Shown piece by piece: positions 15,508 to 24,932 of a stretch of DNA of 64,000 nucleotides. Within the stretch, counting starts at the first letter, position 1, and every line of letters begins with the position of its first letter. The stretch comes from Treponema sp. GTDB lineage: Bacteria > Spirochaetota > Spirochaetia > Treponematales > Treponemataceae. The translations under genes were made by a program, and so were the position numbers. The DNA is taken from assembly GCA_017935745.1 (NCBI GenBank), contig JAGBGX010000012.1, forward strand, positions 186,001 to 250,000, read 5' to 3'. Under the pieces are notes generated by a model, which was not told where the DNA came from, did no database searches, and worked only from the letters and a program-made list of their open reading frames with translations.

Positions 15508-15969
15508 TTAATCAGTAATTATTTTTATGTAATCAATCATGCACAAAGTAATCCAACTCAACACATATCCAAAAATTCCTATCAACACACTAATAATCCA
15601 TTGAAAAAACTCTTTTGGAAGAATCTCAATCAAAAGGAAACTGATAATGGAGCATCCAAAATGTATAATTAAATAAATTATGGATAACCAAAGTCTATGC
15701 AAGAAAGATTGAAAAGGAACTGATTTATAAACTGCTTCATACCACTCCTTTGATTGAATTAACTGAATCAAAGAAAAAGAAGCAATCAAGAATCCCAACA
15801 TAGTTAATGAAAAAGTTCCAGAAATATCAGCAAACTTATTTGCCAAATTTTTTGTGATAGTGAAAAAATTGCAATTTCTTTTCAGGAAATGAAAATACAA
15901 TAACATCCCTAAAAAAGGCAAGATGAAGAAAATTACTGAATAAAAAAAATATCTCTTTCGAACTTTCAT
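15508..15969 (-). CDS. Four-helix membrane protein, possibly KwaA-like
   Basis: The 153-residue protein has four hydrophobic helices at about residues 7-29, 51-71, 93-117 and 121-145, joined by short loops. A full GGAGGTGA site precedes the ATG, which overlaps the stop of the upstream gene by 4 bases. I do not recognise the family by sequence. A small four-helix membrane protein cotranscribed with a ~340-residue cytosolic protein is the layout of the Kiwa anti-phage system, though gene order here has the larger protein first. The assignment is by architecture only. Confidence 0.5.
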   Translation of the reverse strand: MKVRKRYFFYSVIFFILPFLGMLLYFHFLKRNCNFFTITKNLANKFADISGTFSLTMLGFLIASFSLIQLIQSKEWYEAVYKSVPFQSFLHRLWLSIIYLIIHFGCSIISFLLIEILPKEFFQWIISVLIGIFGYVLSWITLCMIDYIKIITD

Positions 15970-16976
15970 GACTCACCTCCATTTAGATAGATTTCTATTT
16001 CTGTATTAATCTGTTTTATAAAAGACTCATATTTGGGTAAAACATCCATAACTGATAACATTTTAGTTCCATAATTGACTTCAAAGGAATAAACAAGACG
16101 CTCACCAATAAAGTCTAAAACTTTTGTATTTTCATCAATACCGTATCCTTTTATAAGAAACTTATCTTTTTCATTTAAATGATATTGTACATCACTAAAG
16201 AAATTCAAAATAAATTTCTTATTCAAAAATGGTCTTGTAGATACAGTTTTCTTTGTTGGATAATAACGTGGTGCAGATAATTCTAAATGTATTCGCCCAC
16301 AATTACTGTTTTTCCGAAATTCCCTAAGTAATTTTATGGATTCGCCATCCCCATTACTGAACAAGTCACCTTGTTCCAAGTCTTCCTTACTTAGTGCAAT
16401 ATTAAAATCCAATGCAGTTGGCAAAAACAAATCATTATCATAATCCGAATGGGTTTTTGGATATTTTACATAGCTCATTACGATAGATGCTGTTTCAGGC
16501 AAAATATTATTTTCAATACTTTGCAATTTACATGCTCTTCTATATATTAAAGCTAGATAACTTGCAAAACTTGATATTCCACCAACCATAGGATTGTTTA
16601 TCCAATAAATCACGCTGTTTGATAATGAGAAAATAACATAACAAACTTCCGCAATTTGATTTTCCTCTGATGACAATACTACTGATTGCAAATTTCCATG
16701 ACCATCATCTTCTAAAGGTGTACTATCTCGACGCCTAATAAAAATTGCTGGCAAAAAATCTGGAGAATGCTTGAAAGCACCTTTTAGTTCATCAACAAAA
16801 ATCAAACAAGATTTATTTTTTCTATATCTAGAATTTCCTGATAAAGTTAAATTAACTGGCAAAGTTTTTATGGTATCAAGAAAGGAAACTAATTGTTCTT
16901 TCGAGAAAGATACATTTGAATTCAAATTATCAATCGTCATTTTACAGGTATAAACATTAAAGCTTTTTTGAGTCAT
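15966..16976 (-). CDS. Cytosolic partner of the four-helix protein, function unknown
   Basis: The start is placed at ATG 16976 (MTQKSFNVYTCKMTI) after GGGGGA; an upstream in-frame start at 17003 lacks a site. The 336-residue soluble protein has segments SCLIFVDELKGAFKHSPDFL, PAIFIRRRDSTPLEDDG and YSFEVNYGTKMLSVMDVLPK. No catalytic motif is clear. It overlaps the membrane-protein gene by 4 bases, so the pair is one operon. Position between a defence ATPase remnant and the AAA/zinc-ribbon operon suggests a defence role; a KwaB/DUF4868 relation is possible but unproven. Confidence 0.5.
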   Translation of the reverse strand: MTQKSFNVYTCKMTIDNLNSNVSFSKEQLVSFLDTIKTLPVNLTLSGNSRYRKNKSCLIFVDELKGAFKHSPDFLPAIFIRRRDSTPLEDDGHGNLQSVVLSSEENQIAEVCYVIFSLSNSVIYWINNPMVGGISSFASYLALIYRRACKLQSIENNILPETASIVMSYVKYPKTHSDYDNDLFLPTALDFNIALSKEDLEQGDLFSNGDGESIKLLREFRKNSNCGRIHLELSAPRYYPTKKTVSTRPFLNKKFILNFFSDVQYHLNEKDKFLIKGYGIDENTKVLDFIGERLVYSFEVNYGTKMLSVMDVLPKYESFIKQINTEIEIYLNGGES

Positions 16977-17135
16977 AAAATCCCCCAAATAGAAATATAG
17001 CACACTATTAAGCTATTAACTAGTAAAATCACAAAGAAAATGATAAAATAAAAGACTAGAAAATGCTTAAAATTAACGACAGAATATTTGTCGCCAATTT
17101 CAGGCATTCAAGAGCCAAAGCAAGGAGAAAGAATT

Positions 17136-19064
17136 ATGTATGATTATTATCGCGGAAGTAGTTCGTATGAAGATGCAGTAAAAAGACAGCTCACCGGACT
17201 TGAAACAACAGGCTTAGCCAACACACATGCCATTCATGAAATGAATTCTGACCTCATAAATTCCTTTCAAACAACCAATAATATCCTTCAAGAAAACAAT
17301 GATATTATGATGACAGGCTTCGGTGCAACATTGGCAATGGGAGCAGAAATCGGAAATAATATCCAGACAAATACTTATGCAATTCAAGATATGGCATTAG
17401 GGCTAAACTGCGCCATTCGTGAAAGTACGTATGCCGTTGTCGCATCACAGGCAATGCTGGCACAAACATTTAAGCAAGGTTTTAACGCTGTGAATAATAT
17501 GCTTGACCTTGGCTTTTCGATGGTTAATTCAAAACTGGATACAATGACAGACCGTATTTGTTTAAAACTTGATGAAATTCACGACATTCTAAACAATCAG
17601 CTTCTTACAGCGAGCCGCGAACTGTATCGGCGTGCTCTTGATGAATATAAAAGAGGTTTATATGAAGAGGCGTTGGAATCCTGTATTGGAGCAGTGGAAA
17701 AGAACAAAACCGACTTCATCTCATGGAACTTGCTCGGTAAAATTTATCTATTCGGAGCGGGAAAATTCAGCTATGTCATTGATATTAATAAAGCCGAAGA
17801 AGCGTTTTTTAACGCCGCAAAATACATAGATTACGACCTAGGAAAGTCTGACGAGGCAAATACACTTGGCTCTGAGATTTACTATTACTTGGGATTTGCA
17901 AGGCTCATAAAAAGCAATGATCTGCTTGTCGAAAATAATAATGCAGAATCTGAAAAAAAACTGAGAGAAGCGGAACATGCAAGTTGTGAATCTTATCGTT
18001 TATCTAATAAGAATTTACTGGCACTGTACGAGCAGGCAAAAGAATTACACTTTTTGGGCAGAGATAATGACTCATTGCAGCTGATAGAAAAACTTATTCG
18101 TACAGATAAAAACTATGCGCTCAGAGCATGTAACGACAAGAACTTTGGAAGCTTGTGGGATAGAATCGATGATCTTATCAAAACACTGCGTGATGAACTT
18201 GTGGATAAACTAGCACAAGGATTTAGTTCGATTCGTGCTTTGGGAAGAAAAGGAAATGAATTTCTTGTAGATACAGTATTTTTAGATGAAAAACAAATCA
18301 GAAAATTTGAACAGTTCTATCAGTCTCAACTCATAGAAGATGAGTCTTTAAAGAGAATTGTATGCGGTGATTTTGACTTACTCGCAAAAGAGGAAAATTT
18401 ATATATTGAAGATGTTGCAAACTGTGAAGAGGTAATAAAAAACGTACGTAACGAAAGAATGTCATGGAATATTGAATTCAATAACGTAGAGTCCAATGTT
18501 GAACTGGAGATTAAACGGCTTGAATCTATGCTAGAAAAAGAAAATGATTATTTTTTTGTACGAGACGTATATAGCAGTTTCTGCGACAATAATGCCAATT
18601 CTATAATTTTTAAGCTGATTTCTATGATGTATTGGCCACTTAAGGCATTTAACAAAAAATGCGGAGAGTTAAAAAACAATGTAAAAATCATACAATCATA
18701 TCTTGAAGCACAACATAACTGGGATAAAAAGAAAGCTGAACTGCGAGATAAATATGAAGGTGAAATTACAAGAGAATGGAGTGAAATTCATAATTCATGG
18801 AAGTCGCATATTGGCGAATTAAAACAACAGCTTTCATATATAGATTCTGACGAAAAACCTGTATTGGAAGATGAATTGAAGACAATGGGAGATCGTCTAA
18901 AGGAAGTTTCTAAATATTTCGGAAATCTGCAAGAAGATGATTATTACTCCATTGTAAAGAAGTATAAAAAACTTAAAAAGGATAATCTCCTTCAAAATTC
19001 TTCATCTTATTTTAATTGGTCACTTTCTGAATTGGATAAAAAAATTGCAGACGTAAACAGGTAG
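17136..19064 (+). CDS. Large helical/TPR-like protein, first gene of the five-gene operon
   Basis: The start is ATG 17136 (MYDYYRGSSSYEDAVKRQLT) after AAGGAGA. The 642-residue protein has an N-terminal stretch of about 150 residues with repeating NTHAIHEMNS- and NTYAIQDMA-like helices. TPR-like helices follow (ASRELYRRALDEYKRGLYEE, then ALESCIGAVEKNKTDFISWN). The C-terminal half is coiled coil, with one hydrophobic patch near NSIIFKLISMMYWPLKAF. I do not recognise a named family. It is likely a scaffold or sensor for the downstream Lgt-like, Cys-rich and AAA proteins, which follow on the same strand with little or no spacing. Confidence 0.6.
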   Translation: MYDYYRGSSSYEDAVKRQLTGLETTGLANTHAIHEMNSDLINSFQTTNNILQENNDIMMTGFGATLAMGAEIGNNIQTNTYAIQDMALGLNCAIRESTYAVVASQAMLAQTFKQGFNAVNNMLDLGFSMVNSKLDTMTDRICLKLDEIHDILNNQLLTASRELYRRALDEYKRGLYEEALESCIGAVEKNKTDFISWNLLGKIYLFGAGKFSYVIDINKAEEAFFNAAKYIDYDLGKSDEANTLGSEIYYYLGFARLIKSNDLLVENNNAESEKKLREAEHASCESYRLSNKNLLALYEQAKELHFLGRDNDSLQLIEKLIRTDKNYALRACNDKNFGSLWDRIDDLIKTLRDELVDKLAQGFSSIRALGRKGNEFLVDTVFLDEKQIRKFEQFYQSQLIEDESLKRIVCGDFDLLAKEENLYIEDVANCEEVIKNVRNERMSWNIEFNNVESNVELEIKRLESMLEKENDYFFVRDVYSSFCDNNANSIIFKLISMMYWPLKAFNKKCGELKNNVKIIQSYLEAQHNWDKKKAELRDKYEGEITREWSEIHNSWKSHIGELKQQLSYIDSDEKPVLEDELKTMGDRLKEVSKYFGNLQEDDYYSIVKKYKKLKKDNLLQNSSSYFNWSLSELDKKIADVNR

Positions 19065-19067
19065 CAA

Positions 19068-19841
19068 ATGACAATAGAAGTTGGAAAATTTACATTGTTC
19101 GAGTTTCCTCCCTATTTTTTCTTTGCTGTACTTGGTTTTGCTGTAAGCATAAGTTGCTATATGATTTTATTGCTGGTATCTAATACAAAAGTTTCCAAGA
19201 AAAATCTGCTGCTATGCCTGTTTGCTGCAATAGGAGTTTTGTTGGGAGCAAGGTTATTTGGCTGCCTCACTAATATAACAATTGCGTTGTATACCAAGAA
19301 AAAAATTGGCATGGATGTTATATATAGAGCAGGACTAGTTTATTATGGCGGTCTGTTTGGCGGAGTGCTGTTTTATTGGATTGGGATACGTGTATTGTTC
19401 AAAAACCACTACGATATAAGTTTGATAAATTCTATGGCTGTATCCATTCCCTTGTTTCATGTTTTTGGACGGTTAGGTTGTCTGTTTGCCGGATGTTGTT
19501 ATGGGAAAGAGTATCACGGATATGGTCACATTAATTATATTCGGGATTGTGTAACTACGGAGACATTTCCTGTTCAATTGTTGGAATCCATTATGGAGCT
19601 AGGCATATTTTGTTTTATGCTTGTTACATATTGCATTACTGTGAAGAATACAAATAAAAATATGTTTATCACATATTTCATTTTATATTCGATAGGTAGG
19701 TTTTTTATGGAATTTTTAAGAGGCGATAGCAACAGGGGGTACTTTGGGATGCTGTCATTTAGTCAAATAGTAAGCATTGTGGCATTTATGATCAGCATAT
19801 TCCTTTTTTTGAAAAGAGGTATAAAAAATGAAATTTGTTAA
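19068..19841 (+). CDS. Prolipoprotein diacylglyceryl transferase-like membrane enzyme
   Basis: The 257-residue multi-spanning protein carries GLVYYGGLFGGVLFYWIG, HVFGRLGCLFAGCCYGKEY and YSIGRFFMEFLRGD. These match the Lgt fold, including the conserved Arg of the Lgt signature and the C-terminal RF..EF.RG motif. The catalytic-type histidine in the GGL..HGG segment of housekeeping Lgt is a tyrosine here, and GNFxNGE is replaced by GCLFAGCCYG. It is therefore an accessory, divergent Lgt-like enzyme, not the housekeeping one. It starts 3 bases after the previous stop and overlaps the next gene by 14 bases. It may lipid-modify a dedicated partner. Confidence 0.7.
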   Translation: MTIEVGKFTLFEFPPYFFFAVLGFAVSISCYMILLLVSNTKVSKKNLLLCLFAAIGVLLGARLFGCLTNITIALYTKKKIGMDVIYRAGLVYYGGLFGGVLFYWIGIRVLFKNHYDISLINSMAVSIPLFHVFGRLGCLFAGCCYGKEYHGYGHINYIRDCVTTETFPVQLLESIMELGIFCFMLVTYCITVKNTNKNMFITYFILYSIGRFFMEFLRGDSNRGYFGMLSFSQIVSIVAFMISIFLFLKRGIKNEIC

Positions 19842-20520
19842 ATATACTATAATTGGGGCACTGATAGGATTATCACTTGGCGGTTTACTATCAATAGGTG
19901 TTGTAGGAACACATTCTAAATGTGAAGGTGCTAAAGGATGTCTTGGTTGTTTTAAGCTAGGTACAGGTGGCTGTGTGGATTGTTTATCATGGTGGATTAC
20001 CCCTGTTAAGCCGCTCTTATATGGGTGTTGTGGCTGTTTTGGTTTTCATTGCTCTAACGCTTGTATTGATTCTTGGTATTGGGACGACTGTTATGATTGT
20101 TCTAATGATTGTATAGGAGGTTGTGAAGATGGTTTTGAGGAATGTAATAAAGGATGCGGCGACTGTGGAACTTCTAAATGTGGACAAGGCTGTGAAGAAT
20201 GTGCTACTGGATGTGACAACGACTGTGATTATACACAAGAACAATTATCAAGTGATCCTTATGCAAAGAAGAAAATAAAATGTTATCTAACATATTTGAC
20301 AATTATTGGGACTGCTATTGGGGCAGTATATGGTATTGTCTGTGATATACAGGAAAAAAGAGAAAAAAGACAAAAAGCGGAAGAGGCAGAAAGAAAACGA
20401 AAACAAAAAATTGAGGAAGATGAAAGAAAGCGTCAGCAAGAAGCTAAAGAAAGGGAAAGGAAACGCAAACAACTGGCTGAAGAGAAATGGCAGGAAATGA
20501 AAGCTTGGCTTTCAGAGTAG
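19828..20520 (+). CDS. Cysteine-rich membrane protein
   Basis: The 230-residue protein has 24 cysteines, 22 of them within residues 32-134, spaced as CxxC, CxxxC and CCxC clusters (for example CGDCGTSKCGQGCEEC). A hydrophobic helix at residues 6-26 and another near residues 156-172 flank the Cys-rich part. The C-terminus is a highly charged Lys/Glu/Arg helix of about 60 residues. The topology suggests the Cys-rich domain faces the periplasm and the helix faces the cytoplasm, or the reverse. It overlaps the Lgt-like gene by 14 bases. No known family is recognised. Confidence 0.6.
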   Translation: MKFVKYTIIGALIGLSLGGLLSIGVVGTHSKCEGAKGCLGCFKLGTGGCVDCLSWWITPVKPLLYGCCGCFGFHCSNACIDSWYWDDCYDCSNDCIGGCEDGFEECNKGCGDCGTSKCGQGCEECATGCDNDCDYTQEQLSSDPYAKKKIKCYLTYLTIIGTAIGAVYGIVCDIQEKREKRQKAEEAERKRKQKIEEDERKRQQEAKERERKRKQLAEEKWQEMKAWLSE

Positions 20521-20541
20521 CAGACTGCGTGAGGATTTTTT

Positions 20542-23130
20542 ATGTCTGCTATGCTCTGCCCATTCTGTTCCGCACAAAACCGACCTCTTGCAAAATTCTG
20601 CCGTAAGTGCGGAGCTAAACTTCCTAAGCAGGACAACTTCTCAGCGCAAGAGCCATCTCCCCAAAATCAACCCAGTATTGAGGTGCAAAAGGAGTCTGAT
20701 TCTCCGTTTATTTCCGCAGACTATATCGGTCTAGAGGAAATCCGCGCTCGTTTGCAGATGTTCATCAACACGCTCATCATTCGGCAAAAGCAGAAAAAAA
20801 TCGGTATTACGGTCTGCGAGGCAACTACCGTGCTGGTTTTCCGTGGCGAGACAGGAACCGGAAAATCGCTCGTGGCGGAACGTTTTATTTCACAATTGAA
20901 AAAAGCGCAGTGCCTTACGTCCAACACAGTGGCAAGGACTACTGCACATAAATTGCAGCGGCAATATGCAACGGACACTCAAATCACAAAATATCTTTCG
21001 GAGCAAAAACCAGGGGTTCTCTTGATTGATGAAGTCCATAACGACCTGAACTATCTGCATGAGCTTCTGCTGGGACTGACGGAGCAAAAATCCGAAACAA
21101 TATGCATTCTGCTTGGAATTCAAGAGGCACTGGAGCAATTCTTCACGGAAAAAAATGAGCTTGTTGATTTAGTTGTTTTTTATGACTTTCCGCCAATAAG
21201 CGATGAAAACCTTACAAGTATTCTTGAAAAGAAACTTCGTGAAAATGGTTTTGAGTTTTCAGATTCTGTACAGAAATCGCTGTTTCGCTGTGTACAAGAG
21301 GCAAAATCACGTCCATCGGTTCCCTACAAAAATGGCTGGCTTGTAGAGAAAGACATTCTCCGTACGGTTTTAGAGAATCAGGCAGAGCGTTTGAGCAAAA
21401 AAACGGATTTAAAAGATGACGACTTGAAGCGCATAGAACTGGATGATCTGCCCATTACGAAAAAGCCTGGCAGTGTAGACGATGTTCTTGCAATGCTGGA
21501 TGAGCTTATCGGCATGGAAAACGTCAAGAAAACTGTGCACGAGTTATGCCAGACCATTCAGAACAATCAGCAGCGGAAGGCGTTGGGACTTAAATCTGAG
21601 AATCCAAAAATTCACATAGTTCTTACCGGAAACCCGGGAACTGGAAAAACAACAGTTGCCCGCATTTTGGGAAAACTGTTTTATACTATGCAGCTTCTAC
21701 CAAGCGATAAGGTGATAGAAACAGCCGGTTTAGATATGACGGCAGGTTTTGTTGGACAAACAAAAGACAAGGTGAATGAACTTTGCGACAAGGCGATGGG
21801 CGGAGTGCTTTTTATAGATGAAGCATATTATCTTGCGGGAACGGACAATTCTGCGAATTCTTTTGGAAGCGAGGCTGTTGGAACGCTCCTAAAACGAATG
21901 GAGGACGACCGCGGTAAATTTGTTGTTATTGCAGCAGGCTACCAGAATGAAATGCAAACCTTTCTGCGTATGAATCCAGGCTTAGACAGCAGATTTGAAC
22001 ACAAAATCCACATTGACGATTACACATCGGAAGAGCTGTTTGCAATATTATGTCTGCAAGTAAAAAAGTCGCAATTTGCTTTTTCAGTTGATGACGATTC
22101 AGAAAGGCTGGCACAGCTCGCGGTAGAAGCTTTGTACAAAAACAAAGGAAAGGATTTCTCTAATGCCCGTGCAGTAAGAAATCTCTGTGATACGATAAAA
22201 CTTCGCATGGATTCGCGTATCGCAAAACTAGAGCCAGAGTCGCTTACAAAGGAAGTGTTAATGACAATTTGCTCCTGTGATATTCCTTATGAAGAAAATA
22301 AAGCATTTACATCGGAAGAAGTATTTGCTGAATTGAACGGGCTGATTGGAATGGAGAAAGTAAAAAAGGCTATACATGAACTGTATAACACAATTCAAAT
22401 TAACAATGAGCTAGAACGATTCGGACACAGCCCCAAAAAACCGGAAATCCATATTGCCCTTACAGGAAACCCGGGAACTGGAAAAACCACTGTCGCCCGA
22501 ATTCTTGGAAAACTCTTTGCCGCAATCGGCTTGCTTTCGAGTAACAAAGTTATTGAGTGCGATCGCAGCCAAATCGTGGCAAAATATGTGGGACACACGG
22601 CGCAGAATATGCAGCGGCTCTGCGATGATGCGACCGGCGGAATCCTGTTCATTGATGAAGTGTACACCCTTGCTGCTGATGACTTTGGGCATGAAGCGAC
22701 AGATACCCTGATGAAGCGCATGGAAGATGACCGCGGAAAATTCATTCTAATAGTAGCAGGATACGAAAACAAAATAAACGAATGGATGTCAACAAACCAA
22801 GGCTTGTCAAGCCGATTTACGCATCACATTCATATTGATGATTATAATGCTTCTGAACTCTACGAATTGTTCTGCCTTTATGCAAAAAAGGAACGCCTTG
22901 TGCTTACAAAAGAAGCACAGAACATCGCGCAAGGTCTTATTACTAAAATATGGCAGAATAGAAGCAATGATTTTGCAAATGGCCGCACAATCAGAAAGCT
23001 TTTTGATGCAGTTGTGAGAAAGAAAAATTCCCGGTTGATAGTCTTAAGCGAGGCAGAACGCACAAAGAACGCGCTCACGACCATTACAAGCGAAGATTTT
23101 TTGCTTGATGAGGAAGCCGGTATAGCATGA
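20542..23130 (+). CDS. Zinc-ribbon protein with three AAA modules (CbxX/CfxQ-type)
   Basis: The start follows GAGGA by a normal gap. The 862-residue protein opens with a zinc ribbon (C6xxC9, C20xxC23). A first AAA module has Walker A GETGTGKS (102-109) and Walker B VLLIDEVH (about 158-165). Two CbxX/CfxQ/SpoVK-like modules follow, each with GNPGTGKT (363-370 and 642-649) and IDEAYYL or IDEVYTL, and with SRF sensor motifs. Such ATPases remodel protein complexes, as in Rubisco activase CbbX and ESX EccA. The tandem arrangement with a different first module is unusual. It is the engine of the five-gene operon and its start lies 21 bases after the previous stop. Confidence 0.8.
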   Translation: MSAMLCPFCSAQNRPLAKFCRKCGAKLPKQDNFSAQEPSPQNQPSIEVQKESDSPFISADYIGLEEIRARLQMFINTLIIRQKQKKIGITVCEATTVLVFRGETGTGKSLVAERFISQLKKAQCLTSNTVARTTAHKLQRQYATDTQITKYLSEQKPGVLLIDEVHNDLNYLHELLLGLTEQKSETICILLGIQEALEQFFTEKNELVDLVVFYDFPPISDENLTSILEKKLRENGFEFSDSVQKSLFRCVQEAKSRPSVPYKNGWLVEKDILRTVLENQAERLSKKTDLKDDDLKRIELDDLPITKKPGSVDDVLAMLDELIGMENVKKTVHELCQTIQNNQQRKALGLKSENPKIHIVLTGNPGTGKTTVARILGKLFYTMQLLPSDKVIETAGLDMTAGFVGQTKDKVNELCDKAMGGVLFIDEAYYLAGTDNSANSFGSEAVGTLLKRMEDDRGKFVVIAAGYQNEMQTFLRMNPGLDSRFEHKIHIDDYTSEELFAILCLQVKKSQFAFSVDDDSERLAQLAVEALYKNKGKDFSNARAVRNLCDTIKLRMDSRIAKLEPESLTKEVLMTICSCDIPYEENKAFTSEEVFAELNGLIGMEKVKKAIHELYNTIQINNELERFGHSPKKPEIHIALTGNPGTGKTTVARILGKLFAAIGLLSSNKVIECDRSQIVAKYVGHTAQNMQRLCDDATGGILFIDEVYTLAADDFGHEATDTLMKRMEDDRGKFILIVAGYENKINEWMSTNQGLSSRFTHHIHIDDYNASELYELFCLYAKKERLVLTKEAQNIAQGLITKIWQNRSNDFANGRTIRKLFDAVVRKKNSRLIVLSEAERTKNALTTITSEDFLLDEEAGIA

Positions 23131-23852
23131 TGAAATTTTCCAGCGAACAATCACCGCTTGCAGAAGAAACTGCATTGAAAAATACAAGCTATTCCCATGA
23201 CGGGCAAAATTCCAGCCGATTCTGCACAAACTGCGGCAATCCGCTTGAAGACGATGACCTTTTTTGCTCGGAATGTGGATATAAAGTTGAACAAGAAGAA
23301 AGTGCGATAACAATCGAAGAGGATGAGAAAGCGCAAGAGCAAAAGCCCGCACACATCTCATCAGACCGTATGGCATCGATTCTTCAGACAAACCGTATAA
23401 AAATGGGTATAGCAGAGAACGATTTCCGAAATGCGAATTCATTTAATGATATCGTAGCGAACGCAATACAAACGAAAGATGCAAAAATAGAGAAAAAATC
23501 GTCATTGCTTGGTCATTATATACATAGAGATTCGTACATGACTCAGTATTTTATCATTGAAAGTATACAAGGAAACTGCGTAAAAGCATTGGTAAAAACA
23601 ATATTTGATAACGGCAGCTATTCAAATGAATTTTACAAAGGAACTCTTTCAGACGGCAATCTACATTTACAAATTGTAGATTCAGATTTACATCCGCTTC
23701 CTGATAAGTTGCAGTTTTTCTTTGGTACAACAAACATGGTACACCATTCTATAAAACTTTCAGAAAATTTTGATGGAACCGTCAGAGAAGATGCAATCTT
23801 AGGGGCTTTCACTGGACAGTTCAGCAAATCTGTAGTGTTTAGAAAATGCTAA
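23127..23852 (+). CDS. Zinc-ribbon protein of unknown function
   Basis: The 241-residue protein overlaps the AAA gene stop (ATGATGA) and has a double-CxxC zinc ribbon, FCTNCGNPLEDDDLFCSECG, like the ribbon at the AAA N-terminus. An acidic linker follows, then a C-terminal domain of about 110 residues with beta-rich text (YIHRDSYMTQYFIIESIQGN, ending DGTVREDAILGAFTG). The shared ribbon type suggests that both proteins bind the same partner. It is the last gene of the operon. Confidence 0.6.
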   Translation: MMKFSSEQSPLAEETALKNTSYSHDGQNSSRFCTNCGNPLEDDDLFCSECGYKVEQEESAITIEEDEKAQEQKPAHISSDRMASILQTNRIKMGIAENDFRNANSFNDIVANAIQTKDAKIEKKSSLLGHYIHRDSYMTQYFIIESIQGNCVKALVKTIFDNGSYSNEFYKGTLSDGNLHLQIVDSDLHPLPDKLQFFFGTTNMVHHSIKLSENFDGTVREDAILGAFTGQFSKSVVFRKC

Positions 23853-24184
23853 AATAAAATTGCTTGACTGTAAACTTTATAGAAGCGCACAGTTCGTTGC
23901 GGCAAGTTTATAATAAAAACCTTAAACTAAAGCAGTCGTTTCGGACTTAATTCCTCTGCCCCAGAAATCCCTTTCTGAACACCATTTTTTCCCTCCGACC
24001 GCATTTAAAATCCGATCCGACCGAATTTAAAACCTTCGCTGGCCAGATTTCTTTTTAAATCTGCCGAAGGGACTGACGATACTGGCAGAATCTAAAAGCT
24101 CTTTCGGCAGAATTTAAAAGCTCCGCTGGCTAGTTTAAAAAGCACCTTCGACCGGTTCAAAAATCCATCTCAGGCTGAATGTAT
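23853..24184. repeat. Intergenic region with degenerate short tandem repeats
   Basis: There is no gene here. Between about 23995 and 24165 a motif of the type GNNGAATTTAAAAGCTCCGCTGG recurs about six times with variation: ACCGCATTTAAAA, ACCGAATTTAAAA, GCAGAATCTAAAA, GCAGAATTTAAAA, CTAGTTTAAAA, CCGGTTCAAAA. Spacing is 25-45 bases. An AAACTT/AAGTTT inverted repeat near 23872-23912 may end the upstream operon. The origin of the repeats is not clear. Confidence 0.5.
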
Positions 24185-24215
24185 AAAAAAAGGCGCACCT
24201 GAAATCAGATGCGCC
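24185..24215 (-). terminator. Rho-independent terminator after the DUF4469 remnant
   Basis: On the minus strand a 10-base stem (GGCGCATCTG / CAGGTGCGCC, one G-T pair) with loop ATTT is followed by seven T. It overlaps the stop codon at 24205-24207. Confidence 0.8.
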
Positions 24216-24867
24216 CGAAAACTGTTCTATACGCACAATTTTCTATACAACCCGAAAGTCGCTTGTCAAACACACACGTCCTTGTGTCCTTGTCAAGCGA
24301 CTTTCCGGCAAGGTACTGCGTCCGTACCATGATTCTATACGTTCCTTCCGAAAGGTCTGTGGGAACGACACAGCACAAAGACTTAGAACTGTTGCGGCCG
24401 ATTTTGTCCGCGCCCAACCTGACCGTCTTTGTCTCATCCTGCGTGTTCACAAAATACAGCCCCACGTCCCCGTTCTCGCCCATGACCGCAAGGTTCATTC
24501 CCTTAATCTCAAGAAAACCGCCGCGCGTCAGAACTTCCGAGCCTTTGCTCTCAAGGTCAAGCACTTCCGTGATTACCGGCAGAATTGCGTTTCCCTGGCG
24601 GATGACAGGAGATACTTCCTTTATGACGGACTTCATCATGTGGCTTGCGGTGCAGCCCAAAGAAACGGAATGTCGCTCCGGGCTGTAGGATTCGCCCGGC
24701 GAGGTGAATGTTCCTGAAAGGCTCAGGCTACATCGTGCAACGCCGTCGTCAACCGTGCAGCCGGTAAGAAGCCGCGCAATCTTCGCGTTCCGAAACAGAG
24801 CCGAAGACAAAAAAACTGTAAAGAAATTTAAGACCGCCTTCGGATAAATTCCTGCGAGAAAGGTTGA
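24205..24867 (-). pseudogene. HU-like/DUF4469 protein, N-terminally truncated
   Basis: The open frame runs from just after an in-frame TAA (24868-24870) to TGA at 24205. Its C-terminal part contains LPVITEVLDLESKGSEVLTR, GGFLEIKGMNLAVMGENGDV and ETKTVRLGADKIGRN, the DUF4469 beta domain found after an HU-like DNA-binding domain in Bacteroidetes and spirochaetes. The front keeps only KAVLNFFTVFLSSAL and SLSGTFTSPGESYSPERHSV from the HU-like half. The first ~50 residues are lost and there is no ATG; the best start is a TTG at 24810. It is probably non-functional. Confidence 0.65.
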
Positions 24868-24932
24868 TTACGATATAAGAATAAAAAGGGTTAAAAACTT
24901 TTTAAAGTTCTGCCCTTTTCACCAATTAAAAA

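Noticed and set aside
19068-19841. Housekeeping lgt
   Set aside because: The His-Gly-Gly and GNFxNGE motifs are replaced, and the gene sits inside an accessory operon.
23995-24165. CRISPR or attachment-site array
   Set aside because: Units are degenerate with irregular spacing, and no integrase or cas gene is adjacent.
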